From positions 930,001-994,000 of the forward strand of contig NZ_CP040077.1 in the NCBI RefSeq assembly GCF_005280735.1: a DNA stretch of 64,000 nucleotides. The letters are read 5' to 3'. The translations under genes were made by a program, and so were the position numbers. The notes under the pieces were generated by a model that saw nothing but the letters and a program-made list of their open reading frames with translations, did not search any database and was not told where the DNA came from. This DNA is from Trinickia violacea (GTDB lineage Bacteria; Pseudomonadota; Gammaproteobacteria; Burkholderiales; Burkholderiaceae). Below, in pieces: positions 15,743 to 23,963 of the stretch; position 1 is the stretch's first letter, and the number at the start of each line of letters is the position of its first letter.

Positions 15743-17143
15743 ATGACTCCGCTCATCGCTCTGGAACACCTCTGGTCGGTCGCCGAATGCGATCCTGCCG
15801 CGCTCGAATCGATCGTCATGGATGGCAATGATCCGGGGCTGCCTTCGGTCTATCGCGTCGGCACGCTCGCGTCGGCGACGATCGGCGCGATGGCGCTTGC
15901 CGCGGCCGAATGTTTTCGTCTGCGCACGGGGCGCCGGCAACGTGTCGAAGTCGAGATGCGCCGCACGCTCGCGTCGTTTCGCAGCGAACGGTATTTGCGT
16001 CTGAACGACGGGCCGGCGCCGGAGCTGCGCGGTCCGCTCACCGGCTTCTACGAGACGCGCGACGGGCGCTGGATTCAGCTGCATACGAATTTCGAGCATC
16101 ACCGCGACGGCGTGCTCAAGGTGCTCGGCTGTGCGAACGACCATGACGCGGTGGCGGAAGCGATTCGCGGCTGGAACGGCGCGGCGCTCGACCAGACGCT
16201 CGCGGATGCGGGGCTGTGCGCCGCGTTGATCCGCACGCCGCGCGAGTGGGCGGCGCTGGAGCAGGCGGCGGCGATCGCCAATTTGCCGCTCTTTCAGATC
16301 GAGCGGATCGGGCAGCAGGGCGATGCGCCGCCCGAGCCGGTGGGCAGCGGCGCCGAGCGGCCGCTTGCCGGGACGCGCGTGCTGGACCTCTCGCGCATCA
16401 TTGCCGGGCCGGTGGCGGGGCGCGCGCTCGCGCAGCACGGCGCCGAGGTGCTGCTCGTGAACGGCCCGCATCTGCCGAACATCCCGCCGCTCGTCATCGA
16501 CAATGGGCGCGGCAAGCGCTCGGCCACCGTCGATCTGCGCAGCGCCGACGGCTGCGCGACGCTGCAAGCGCTGGCCGCCAAGGCCGACGTGTTTCTCCAG
16601 TCGTACCGGCCAGGCGCGCTGGCCGCACGCGGCTTCGCACCGGAAGACGTGGCGCGCATGCGGCCGGGCATCGTCTACGTGTCGATTTGCGCGTACGGGC
16701 CCACGGGACCATGGGCGGACCGGCGCGGCTTCGACAGCCTGGTGCAGTCGGCGAGCGGAATCGCCTGGAACGAGACACAGGCGGCGCAAGCGGCGCGCCC
16801 GCAGCATCTGCCGTGTCAGGCGCTCGATCACGCCACGGGCTATCTCGCCGCGTTCGGCGCGATGGTGGCGCTCGCGCGGCGCGCGACCGAAGGCGGCAGC
16901 TGGCACGTGCGGCTCTCGCTCGCGCAGACCGGGCGCTGGCTGCAATCGCTCGGTCAGATCGAAGGCGGCCGGCGCGCGCCGGACGTCACGCTCGACGACG
17001 TGCGCGATTGCCTCGAGACCGTCGAATCGCCGTTCGGCAGAGTGCTCGGGACTTCACCCGCTGAGCGGCTCTCCGAAACGCCGCCGTTCTTCGCCCGCCC
17101 GCCGGTGCCGATCGGCACCGACGAGGCGCGCTGGATCGCTTAG
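15743..17143 (+). CDS. Family III (CaiB/BaiF-type) CoA-transferase
   Basis: The 466-residue protein has family III CoA-transferase signatures in an unusual order. RPLAGTRVLDLSRIIAGPVAGRALAQHGAEVLLVN, normally near the N-terminus, appears at about residue 208, followed by GKRSATVDLRSADG, SYRPGALAARGF and VSICAYGPTGPWADRRGFDSLVQSASG. The first ~200 residues resemble the C-terminal half of such enzymes (TGRRQRVEVEM, GFYETRDGRWIQLHTNFEHHR). So the two halves appear swapped or doubled. It should move CoA between carboxylic acids. It is divergent from the MerR-citrate synthase gene, suggesting activation of a 2-oxoacid-derived substrate. Start at ATG 15743 fits the frame, though no strong ribosome-binding site is visible. 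Confidence 0.85.
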   Translation: MTPLIALEHLWSVAECDPAALESIVMDGNDPGLPSVYRVGTLASATIGAMALAAAECFRLRTGRRQRVEVEMRRTLASFRSERYLRLNDGPAPELRGPLTGFYETRDGRWIQLHTNFEHHRDGVLKVLGCANDHDAVAEAIRGWNGAALDQTLADAGLCAALIRTPREWAALEQAAAIANLPLFQIERIGQQGDAPPEPVGSGAERPLAGTRVLDLSRIIAGPVAGRALAQHGAEVLLVNGPHLPNIPPLVIDNGRGKRSATVDLRSADGCATLQALAAKADVFLQSYRPGALAARGFAPEDVARMRPGIVYVSICAYGPTGPWADRRGFDSLVQSASGIAWNETQAAQAARPQHLPCQALDHATGYLAAFGAMVALARRATEGGSWHVRLSLAQTGRWLQSLGQIEGGRRAPDVTLDDVRDCLETVESPFGRVLGTSPAERLSETPPFFARPPVPIGTDEARWIA

Positions 17144-17172
17144 CCGCTTCTTAGTCGCTTCTTAGTCGCTTA
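17140..17172. repeat. Three tandem 11-bp repeats at the end of the CoA-transferase gene
   Basis: TTAGCCGCTTC, TTAGTCGCTTC and TTAGTCGCTTA follow each other without gaps, starting at the TAG stop codon (17141-17143). Each copy supplies a TAG in the gene's strand. It is probably a slippage product at the gene end. Confidence 0.8.
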
Positions 17173-17478
17173 GGAAGCGCTTGCCGCGATTTGTCGGTTT
17201 TGACGGAGGTCCAGACGGCGGCGCGTAGCGAGACTCTGGCGGTTAGCGGGGGCGGTGTCGGGCGTGCCCGGCTCAAGTGCGCGGCGTATCATTTTTTTAT
17301 AAGAACAGCGGACCGGCGCAAACGTTGCTGCGGCAGGTTTTGCGGCCGTTCCGGCCGTTTCCGCCTTCTCGTGCGCAGGATGGCTGAATTTGACGGTATG
17401 TCATCCTCAACTTTTTCCCGGCGCGGTCGTTAAACCTGCGTAGCTAGCTATCCAATCTGGAGTCGTCAGGAGCTACGC
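17173..17478. other. Intergenic region upstream of secreted repeat protein
   Basis: No gene is supported in this stretch. It includes an AT-rich block (TTTTTTATAAGAAC near 17290) that may be the promoter of the next gene, and the leader with CAGGAG before ATG 17479. Confidence 0.45.
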
Positions 17479-17958
17479 ATGAAAATCCATCCCTTGGCTG
17501 CCGCCGTGTGCTCGTTCGCCATGGCCGTCTTGCCTGCGCTTGCGGCGGGTCAGGCGTCGTCGTCCGATCCGGATTTGAATGCCGTCTTCGGCTCCGTCAA
17601 GCTGACGTCGACGCAGACGGTCGGCGGTTCGGCCAGCATCGGCCCGTCCTCCTCCTCCGCCAAGGGCGCCTCGTTCGACGCCTCGATCGGCGCCGACGCG
17701 ATGAAGAACGTGAGCGGCAACGTCGGCGTGAATGTCGCCGCCGGCGCGCTCAACGTGCAGGCCAATCAAATCGCGCTCATCGACACCCCGGCTGCCGATA
17801 TCTCGTCGAACCAGACGGTGGCGGCCGCCGTGCATCTTTCCGGCAGCGGCAATGCGGCACTCGGGTCAGGCGCGCTCACGGGCGTGTCGGGCAATGTGGG
17901 CGTGAATCTCACCGCCGGCGTGGGCAACGCGCAATACAACGGCTTCATCATTCACTGA
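17479..17958 (+). CDS. Small secreted protein with GNVGVN repeats
   Basis: The 159-residue protein begins with a signal peptide (MKIHPLAAAVCSFAMAVLPALAAG). Two copies of a repeat follow: VSGNVGVNVAAGALNVQAN (about residues 78-96) and VSGNVGVNLTAGVGNAQYN (about 136-154), and the rest is rich in Ser, Ala, Gly and Asn. Such GNxGVNxAAGxxNxQxN units occur in secreted proteins of proteobacteria that resemble beta-solenoid or amyloid-type surface material; a structural surface role is inferred. CAGGAG lies just before ATG 17479. A possible 50-residue membrane peptide overlaps its last bases. Confidence 0.7.
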   Translation: MKIHPLAAAVCSFAMAVLPALAAGQASSSDPDLNAVFGSVKLTSTQTVGGSASIGPSSSSAKGASFDASIGADAMKNVSGNVGVNVAAGALNVQANQIALIDTPAADISSNQTVAAAVHLSGSGNAALGSGALTGVSGNVGVNLTAGVGNAQYNGFIIH

Positions 17959-17959
17959 C

Positions 17960-18112
17960 ATGTTCGAACACTTCTGGTCGTTCACTGCCTGGTTGACCGC
18001 CGGCGTCGTCTATGGCGTGCCGTGCGTGGCCCTGATCGTGAGGCAGCGCACGTCGGCGCGCGTGCGCCGACGCCATCGCGCCTACTTGCGCAGCTCCGCG
18101 ACGAAGTCATAA
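17960..18112 (+). CDS. Possible small membrane peptide (50 residues)
   Basis: Two bases after the TGA of the repeat protein, ATG 17960 opens a frame MFEHFWSFTAWLTAGVVYGV... with one hydrophobic helix (about residues 5-27) and a strongly basic tail (RQRTSARVRRRHR), the layout of a positive-inside single-pass peptide. It ends at TAA 18110-18112, overlapping the end of the convergent GntR gene by 31 bases. No clear ribosome-binding site is seen, so translation would rely on coupling. It could be chance. Confidence 0.35.
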   Translation: MFEHFWSFTAWLTAGVVYGVPCVALIVRQRTSARVRRRHRAYLRSSATKS

Positions 18113-18828
18113 TAGTCGTTGCGGCAGTAAGTGTCGGTAAGTTCGATTGCGCGCTGCTCGGCGGTGTAGCCGACGCGCGTGATCAGCAAGAGCGCATCGT
18201 GCGGCGCAATGCCCATCTGATGCGCAATCTCGTCGCTCGCGTTGACCGCGCGAAAATGCTGCAGCGCGCGCACGATCGCGAGCCCGCGCTGTTCGAGGTA
18301 GGTGTAGAGCGAATCGCCGATCGCCTGCGGATCGGGCACCACCGACGAAGGCAGCGTCGAATTCTCGACCGCCATCACGATGCCGTTGGCGAGGCGCAGG
18401 CGTTTCAAACGCGTGACCGCCGCCGCCGGCGACAGTCCCAGCTGAATCACTTCTTCCCGATTGGCCGGCTGAATGTCGCGCGAGATCCACTGCGAGCTCG
18501 GCGTGAAGCCGCGCCGCCGCAGCATTTCGCTGAAGCTCGACAGGCGCGACAGCGGATCGTCGTAGCGCGGCGTGATGAAGCTGCCCGCGCCTTGCGTGCG
18601 GCGGATGAGCCCCTGTTCGACCAATAGCGCGATCGCCTTGCGCGCCGTGATGCGCGAGACGCCGAGCGCCTCCGACAGCACGCGCTCGGACGGCAGCGCC
18701 TCGCCCGCGTTCCAGCGGTTTTCGTGGATCGCGTTGCCGAGCTTGCGGGCGAGTTGCAGATAAAGCGGTGTGTCGTTGTCCGGGTCCGGGCGCAGATCGC
18801 GCCAGCGGTCTTCCGTGGTTGGGCTCAT
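18082..18828 (-). CDS. GntR-family regulator, HutC/NagR subfamily
   Basis: The 248-residue regulator has a GntR winged helix (LYLQLARKLGNAI, ALPSERVLSEALGVSRITARKAIALLVEQGLIRRTQGAGSFI) followed by a UTRA effector domain of the HutC type (LSSFSEMLRRRGFTPSS, VTRLKRLRLANGIVMAVENSTLP, ...IELTDTYCRNDYYDFVAEL). Such regulators respond to small molecules such as amino-sugar phosphates or histidine breakdown products. ATG 18828 gives MSPTTEDRWRDL; the much longer upstream frame overlaps the divergent aldo/keto reductase gene and is not real. No sugar-catabolic operon is adjacent, so its target is unclear. The closest candidate is the divergent reductase. Confidence 0.88.
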   Translation of the reverse strand: MSPTTEDRWRDLRPDPDNDTPLYLQLARKLGNAIHENRWNAGEALPSERVLSEALGVSRITARKAIALLVEQGLIRRTQGAGSFITPRYDDPLSRLSSFSEMLRRRGFTPSSQWISRDIQPANREEVIQLGLSPAAAVTRLKRLRLANGIVMAVENSTLPSSVVPDPQAIGDSLYTYLEQRGLAIVRALQHFRAVNASDEIAHQMGIAPHDALLLITRVGYTAEQRAIELTDTYCRNDYYDFVAELRK

Positions 18829-19014
18829 GAAGTGAAAGCGGCGAAGGGCAAGCGGCAATTTTATGTCATTGGCGCGCGGTGTTATAGCGGGGTTTTGCCA
18901 ATCGTTACGATCGACGGTCCGGCGAAGGGCTAAACTCGGCGGCATCCATCGCACGAATCTTGCGCGCTTATCTTGCAAGCGTCGTTCGCGCGTACCTTCC
19001 GCAAAGGAGATGTC

Positions 19015-19860
19015 ATGACCGCTGACCCAGCCTACGTCAGCTTGCCCGACGGAGAGCGCATCGCGAAGCTCGGACAGGGCACCTGGGAAATGGGCGAGCG
19101 CGCTTCGCGACGTGCGTCGGAAATCGCCGCCTTGCGCGAGGGCATCGAGCTCGGCATGACCGTGATCGATACCGCCGAAATGTATGGCGAAGGCGCGACG
19201 GAGACGCTCGTCGGCGAGGCGCTCGCGGGCCTGCGCGAGCACGTGTTCCTCGTGAGCAAGGTCTATCCGCACAATGCGAGCCGGCGCGGCGTTGTCGCGG
19301 CTTGTGAGGCGAGCCTGGAGCGCCTGAAGACAGACCGGCTCGACCTGTACCTGCTGCACTGGCGCGGCGGCGTGCCGCTCGCGGAGACGATCGAGGGCTT
19401 CGAGGCATTGAAGCGCGCGGGCAAGATCCGCCATTGGGGCGTGAGCAATTTCGACACCGACGACATGGAAGAACTCGTCTCGGCGCGCGGCGGGCAAGCG
19501 TGCGCGACGAACCAGATCCTCTACAACGTCGCGCGGCGCGGACCGGAATACGATCTGCTGCCATGGCTCGAGGCGAACAAGATGCCGGCGATGGCATACA
19601 GCCCGGTCGATCACGCGCGCCTGCCGAAGCGCACGCCGCTCGACGAGATCGCGCATGCGCGCGGCGTGTCGTTGGTGCATATCGCGCTGGCTTGGGTGCT
19701 CGCCCAACCGAACGTGTTTGCGATTCCGAAGGCGGGCAGTGTCGAACATGTGCGCGAGAATCGGCGCGCACTCGATCTGCGCTTCACCGAGCACGAACTC
19801 GCGGCGATCGACGCGTATTTCAAGCCGCCGCGCGGCAAGCGCCCACTCGAGATGCTCTGA
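19015..19860 (+). CDS. Aldo/keto reductase
   Basis: The 281-residue enzyme keeps the AKR tetrad: Asp and Tyr in DTAEMYGEG, Lys in FLVSKVYP and His in YLLHWRG. It ends with the cofactor-binding segment AIPKAGSVEHVRENRRAL typical of NADPH-dependent members. It would reduce an aldehyde or ketone in the cytoplasm. I chose ATG 19015 because AAAGGAG lies ten bases upstream; the 14 residues before it are unlikely to be translated. It is divergent from the HutC-type regulator gene, with 186 bases between, so it may be that regulator's target. Confidence 0.9.
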   Translation: MTADPAYVSLPDGERIAKLGQGTWEMGERASRRASEIAALREGIELGMTVIDTAEMYGEGATETLVGEALAGLREHVFLVSKVYPHNASRRGVVAACEASLERLKTDRLDLYLLHWRGGVPLAETIEGFEALKRAGKIRHWGVSNFDTDDMEELVSARGGQACATNQILYNVARRGPEYDLLPWLEANKMPAMAYSPVDHARLPKRTPLDEIAHARGVSLVHIALAWVLAQPNVFAIPKAGSVEHVRENRRALDLRFTEHELAAIDAYFKPPRGKRPLEML

Positions 19861-19922
19861 GCGCAACGGGGCGCGTCACGTTGCATGCGTCACGGGCGCG
19901 CCCTCGCGCCATGAATGGCCGG

Positions 19923-20363
19923 TCAATTGCACGCGTGATGCATATGGACGGAGCCGAGCACGGCGATTTCAGCGGGCGTGCGCTTGAGCGCGTCTTCATC
20001 GACTTGATGGGTATCGGCGACGAACTCGTCGACGATCGTCGCGACCGGCGTGCCGGAGAGGCACAGCGCGACGTGTTGCACCGCCTCATTGGGCACGGCG
20101 GCGCGCTGGCCGAGAAACAGCACGCCGTATTGATAGCCGTGGATGATGCCGCGCACGGCGCCCACGCATTGGCCTTGGGCGCCGTTGTCGGTTTTTTGCT
20201 GGCAGAGCTGGGAGAGCGTGTAGGCCGAGAACGATGGATCGGTGTGCGGCGCTTCCGCTGCGGCCGCTTGCTGCGCATGCGCTTGAGAAGCCAGCGCGAG
20301 CGCCGAGGCGGCGAGCAGGGCGCCGGCGGCGCGCGCTGCCGGGGTGGAGAAGTTTCGCTTCAT
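19923..20363 (-). CDS. Secreted Rap1a/Tai-like protein
   Basis: The 146-residue protein has a signal peptide (about 1-30, ending SQAHAQQ). The mature part reads YTLSQLCQQKTDNGAQGQCVGAVRGIIHGYQ, then CLSGTPVATIVDEFVADTHQ and a final Cys. That pattern of paired cysteines around a CxGxxxGxxxG-like helix resembles the Rap1a/Tai domain found in periplasmic immunity proteins of type VI effectors. No type VI effector gene is adjacent. It may be a housekeeping relative or an orphan immunity protein. ATG 20363 follows GAAGAGGCGATCAAG, a modest ribosome-binding site. Confidence 0.6.
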   Translation of the reverse strand: MKRNFSTPAARAAGALLAASALALASQAHAQQAAAAEAPHTDPSFSAYTLSQLCQQKTDNGAQGQCVGAVRGIIHGYQYGVLFLGQRAAVPNEAVQHVALCLSGTPVATIVDEFVADTHQVDEDALKRTPAEIAVLGSVHMHHACN

Positions 20364-20628
20364 CTTGATCGCCTCTTCTCGAATGTCGAATTCGATAGAG
20401 GAATTCGTGCCCGTTTGGTTCCGCTTGGTTCCTGCGCGCGGGTTCGTTAGCGCACGGATACCCGTGCGCGATACCGTAGCCGCTTTCCACTTTCTGCATT
20501 CCAGGTCCGCGCCACGAGCGGTGACGTTCGACCGGGGGATCGTGCCGTCACCGCCACATGACGCTCGGAAGCGCTTGGTTGGGATGGGTGTGCCGGGTGC
20601 GATGGCGTCGAGATGCCATCTCCGGAAT

Positions 20629-21399
20629 CTAGCGTCCCTTGCCGCCCGAACCGTGTCCGCCGGAGCCACCGCCGAAACCCCCGCCGAACCCGCCACCAAA
20701 GCCACCGCCAAATCCTCCTCCGATGCCGCCCATTCCTCCCATGCCGCCGCCGGGGCCGCTAGGACCGCTCGGGCCGCCGTGGCTGCTGCAGCCACAACCG
20801 CTACTGCTGCCACCGCTGCTGCCGCCACCACTGCTGCCGCCACCACTGCTGCCGCCACCACTGCTGCCGCCACCACTGCTGCTGCCACCGCCGTTGCTGC
20901 CACCGCCGTTGCTGCCACCGCCGTTGCTACCACCGCCGTTGTTACCACCGCTATTGCCCCCACCAACGCCATTACCGCTTGCACTTGCGCTCCCAACACC
21001 ACCTCTACCGCCCGATCCTGTCCCGCTGTTCGACGTACCCGCCGGGTCGCCTCCGCCTAAGCCGCTCGAACCGGCCGCGCCGTTCGCGGCAGGACCGCCG
21101 CCTCCGCCCGCGTGCTCGTTGCACGCGCCGCGGTTCGGATCGTCCCGGCAAGTCCTGACGAGGAAAACCGAGGACACATCGTCGGCGCTCGTCGCGGCCA
21201 CCGTTAAGCGCTGGACGTTCGGAGCCGCGGCGGCCGGCTCCGTTGCGGCCTCGGCATCGACGAGCCACCCCGGAATCACATCGCCGGAAGTCGCCGCGTG
21301 CACGCCGTTTGCCATCTGCATGACCGCGATGCCGGCTGTCAGCGCCACGGCGCCACGCGTCATTGAATGGCAGTACTTATTAAATGATCTGGTTTTCAT
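20629..21399 (-). CDS. Glycine-rich secreted protein
   Basis: The 256-residue protein begins MKTRSFNKYCHS and has a hydrophobic export segment (RGAVALTAGIAVMQMANGVHA). A short ordinary region with cysteines (FLVRTCRDDPNRGACNE) follows, then over 140 residues of Gly/Ser/Asn: GGGSN and SSGGG repeats, one SGCGCSS cysteine cluster, and a tail of four GGGF-type repeats. Such composition fits an extracellular or cell-surface structural protein. GGGAG lies at normal spacing before ATG 21399; the longer frame upstream is unlikely. The next minus-strand gene, the Rap1a-like protein, starts 265 bases downstream. Confidence 0.7.
   Translation of the reverse strand: MKTRSFNKYCHSMTRGAVALTAGIAVMQMANGVHAATSGDVIPGWLVDAEAATEPAAAAPNVQRLTVAATSADDVSSVFLVRTCRDDPNRGACNEHAGGGGGPAANGAAGSSGLGGGDPAGTSNSGTGSGGRGGVGSASASGNGVGGGNSGGNNGGGSNGGGSNGGGSNGGGSSSGGGSSGGGSSGGGSSGGGSSGGSSSGCGCSSHGGPSGPSGPGGGMGGMGGIGGGFGGGFGGGFGGGFGGGSGGHGSGGKGR
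20810..20950. repeat. Tandem 15-bp repeats inside the glycine-rich gene
   Basis: Read on the plus strand, CCACCACTGCTGCCG recurs about four times and is followed by several copies of CCACCGCCGTTGCTG, all in the GGGSS/GGGSN-coding part. The unit is 15 bp, so copy-number change keeps the reading frame. Confidence 0.85.
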
Positions 21400-21860
21400 G
21401 ACGCATCTCCCGAGGCAACGGCCAGTCGCGCGTTGTTGTCGTACCGTTTGGCCATTCGCCCGCACGGCTTGCGTGACCGCGAAGCAGGCGGTCCTCGGAC
21501 CGATGGTGCAAAGCACGCGCACGCGTCCGAGCCGTGATGCAAACGGCGGATGCTGCGCCCGCGAGGCCGGTGTTCTATTGGCTGCTCGTCGATCGAAAGG
21601 CTATGCATCAGCACGATCGGCGGCCCGGCCGTATGCGCCTTCTTTAGCGATAAGCGTGCCATTGAGCCGAAACCCCCGCCGCATCTGCGGCGGGCGCCGC
21701 GTGCTTGGTACCGCCTCGAGTGAAAATCGTGAAAACGTTTCGAGCGTGAAACGGACGGGAGAATTTGCGCCGCTTCGCGTTACATCGGGAATTGCGCAGC
21801 ACAGCGCCTGTCAGCCGATGCGAACCTGTGGCGAGGAAGGGCGGCGCGAATGCGGCGGCC
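21400..21860. other. Intergenic region between glycine-rich gene and ABC operon
   Basis: No gene is supported here. It should hold the promoter of the glycine-rich gene. At 21675-21694 CCCGCCGC-ATCT-GCGGCGGG forms a strong hairpin; on the minus strand it is followed by GTTTCGG, so it may end the ABC operon transcript, but it lacks a proper T run. Confidence 0.45.
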
Positions 21861-23963
21861 CTACGCGCGCTGCGGCTTGCGCTGCAATTCGCGAAGTTCG
21901 TTGATCGGGATATGGCAGCGAATGCGATGTTCGCCGCCCGCGTCGACGAACGGCGGGTCTTGCTGCTCGCAGATCGCGCCGAGCTTGCGTGGGCAGCGCG
22001 TCTGGAACATGCAACCCGAAGGCGGTTCCGCCGGGCTCGGCAAATCGCCGGAAAGACGAATGCGCGCGACCGTGCTGCCGTCGCCGTCGAGCGTCGGCAC
22101 CGACGAGAGCAGCGCCTCGGTGTACGGATGGTGAGGACCGTCGAACACCGCGCTCGCCGGACCGATTTCCATCAGGCGGCCGACGTACAGCACGGCGATC
22201 CGGTCGGAAACATAGCGCACCACATGTAAGTCATGCGAAATGAACACGTAGCTCACGCCGCGTTCGCGCTGCAAGTCGGCGAGCAGATTCAGAATCGCGG
22301 CCTGCACGGAGACGTCGAGCGCCGAGGTCGGCTCGTCGCACACCACGACACGCGGGTCGCCCGCGAACGCGCGCGCAATCGCGACGCGCTGCTTGAGTCC
22401 GCCCGACAACTGCCGCGTGCGCACGCCGAGATAGCGTTCGGGAAGGCGTACCGCGGCGGTGAGCGCGGCGAGCCGCGCATCGTGCGCGGGGCCGCGCAGC
22501 GCGCCGAGCTTCGACAGCGCGCGCCCGATCAGCCGCTTCACCGAATGCGCGCGATTGAGCGCGGAATCCGGGTTCTGAAACACGATCTGCAGCGACTTCA
22601 CCTGATCGTCGTTGCGTCCCGTCACGCGCGGCGGCAACGGTGTGCCGTCGAGTTCGAGCACGCCGCCTTCATCGGGGGCGACGAGTCCGAGCAGTAGTTT
22701 CGCGAGCGTGGTCTTGCCGCTGCCCGATTCGCCGACGAGGCCCAGCGTTTCGCCGGCGGCGAGATCGAGCGAGACGTCGTCGACGGCGCGCAGCGGGCCG
22801 CCCGAAACGTGGAAGGTCTTCGACAGATGCGCGGCGCGCAATGCGAGCGGGCTGCCGTTCATTTTCGCGGCGGCAATCGCGGGGCTTGCGCCGTTGGCGG
22901 CGGCAACGCTCGCCACGCGCGGCAATTCGATCGCGCGCTCGTGGTAATGGCAACGCGACATCTGATCGCCGTGCGCGGCGTTCACGCGATAGGGCGGCGG
23001 CGCCTCGCGCCGGCAGCGTTCGTCGGCGAGCCGGCAGCGTTCCGCGTACACGCAACCCTGCGTGACGGACCCCGGCGGCGGCAGGCTGCCCGCGATGGTG
23101 TCGAGCCGGTCGATGTCCTTGCTGCGTCCCGGGCTCGGCAGGCAGCGCAAGAGACCCACCGTGTACGGATGGCGCGGATGCTCGAACACGTCTTGCGTCA
23201 CGCCTTCTTCGACGAGCTTGCCCGCGTACAGCACGCCGACGCGGTCGCACATGCGCCCGATCACCGCGAGGTTGTGGCTGATGAAGAGCACCGCCGTGCC
23301 GAGTTCGCTGCGCAGTTGCGCAACGAGATCGAGCACTTCCGCTTCGACGGTGGCGTCGAGCCCGGTGGTCGGCTCGTCGAGAATCAGGAGCGCGGGGTTC
23401 GACGCGAGCGCCATCGCGATCACGACACGCTGCTGCATGCCGCCCGACAGTTGATGAGGATAGCTATCCATCACGCGCTCGGGCGCCGCGATGCGCACGC
23501 GCCGCAGCATCTCGAGCGTGCGCGCGAGCGCTTCGGCGCGCGTCGCGCCGGCCGCCTCGAACGCTTCGGCGACTTGCCGCGCGATCGTCATGGAGGGATT
23601 CAATGCGCGCGACGGGTCCTGATAGACCATCGAGATCGCATTCGCGCGCAGCCGCCGCAAGGCGTCGGCGTCGAGTGCCGCGATGTCTTGTCCAGCAATG
23701 GAAATGCGCCCGGCCTTGACCTTGCCGTTGCGCGGCAGATAGCGCAGCGTCGCCATCGCGACCGTCGACTTGCCGCAGCCCGATTCGCCGACGAGCCCAT
23801 ACGCCTCGCCGCGCCGCACGCGAAACGACACGTCTTGCAGCACTTCGCGATCGCGTCCGCGCATCCGGTACGTGACGGTGAGGCCGACGACAGTCAGCGC
23901 GTCGGCCTTGTCGCTCTTGGAAACTTCGAACGCCGGGAATTTGGCGGGTGGGGGGCCATTCAT
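21861..23963 (-). CDS. Peptide-type ABC importer, fused tandem ATPases (DppDF-like)
   Basis: The 700-residue protein joins two complete ABC ATPase domains. The first has GESGCGKST, LSGGMQQR and ILDEPTTGLD; the second has GESGSGKTT, LSGGLKQR and VCDEPTSALD. Each is followed by the oligopeptide-transporter C-terminal extension with clustered cysteines (CVYAERCRLADERC; CMFQTRCPRKLGAIC). Separate DppD and DppF proteins are usual, so this is a natural fusion, as in GsiA. It would energise import through the two permeases encoded upstream. Its ATG overlaps the permease stop (ATGA at 23960-23963), indicating coupled translation as the last gene of the operon. Confidence 0.93.
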   Translation of the reverse strand: MNGPPPAKFPAFEVSKSDKADALTVVGLTVTYRMRGRDREVLQDVSFRVRRGEAYGLVGESGCGKSTVAMATLRYLPRNGKVKAGRISIAGQDIAALDADALRRLRANAISMVYQDPSRALNPSMTIARQVAEAFEAAGATRAEALARTLEMLRRVRIAAPERVMDSYPHQLSGGMQQRVVIAMALASNPALLILDEPTTGLDATVEAEVLDLVAQLRSELGTAVLFISHNLAVIGRMCDRVGVLYAGKLVEEGVTQDVFEHPRHPYTVGLLRCLPSPGRSKDIDRLDTIAGSLPPPGSVTQGCVYAERCRLADERCRREAPPPYRVNAAHGDQMSRCHYHERAIELPRVASVAAANGASPAIAAAKMNGSPLALRAAHLSKTFHVSGGPLRAVDDVSLDLAAGETLGLVGESGSGKTTLAKLLLGLVAPDEGGVLELDGTPLPPRVTGRNDDQVKSLQIVFQNPDSALNRAHSVKRLIGRALSKLGALRGPAHDARLAALTAAVRLPERYLGVRTRQLSGGLKQRVAIARAFAGDPRVVVCDEPTSALDVSVQAAILNLLADLQRERGVSYVFISHDLHVVRYVSDRIAVLYVGRLMEIGPASAVFDGPHHPYTEALLSSVPTLDGDGSTVARIRLSGDLPSPAEPPSGCMFQTRCPRKLGAICEQQDPPFVDAGGEHRIRCHIPINELRELQRKPQRA

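Noticed and set aside
17191..17433. 80-residue frame after the CoA-transferase
   Set aside because: No ribosome-binding site and no conserved features; lies in the promoter region of the next gene.
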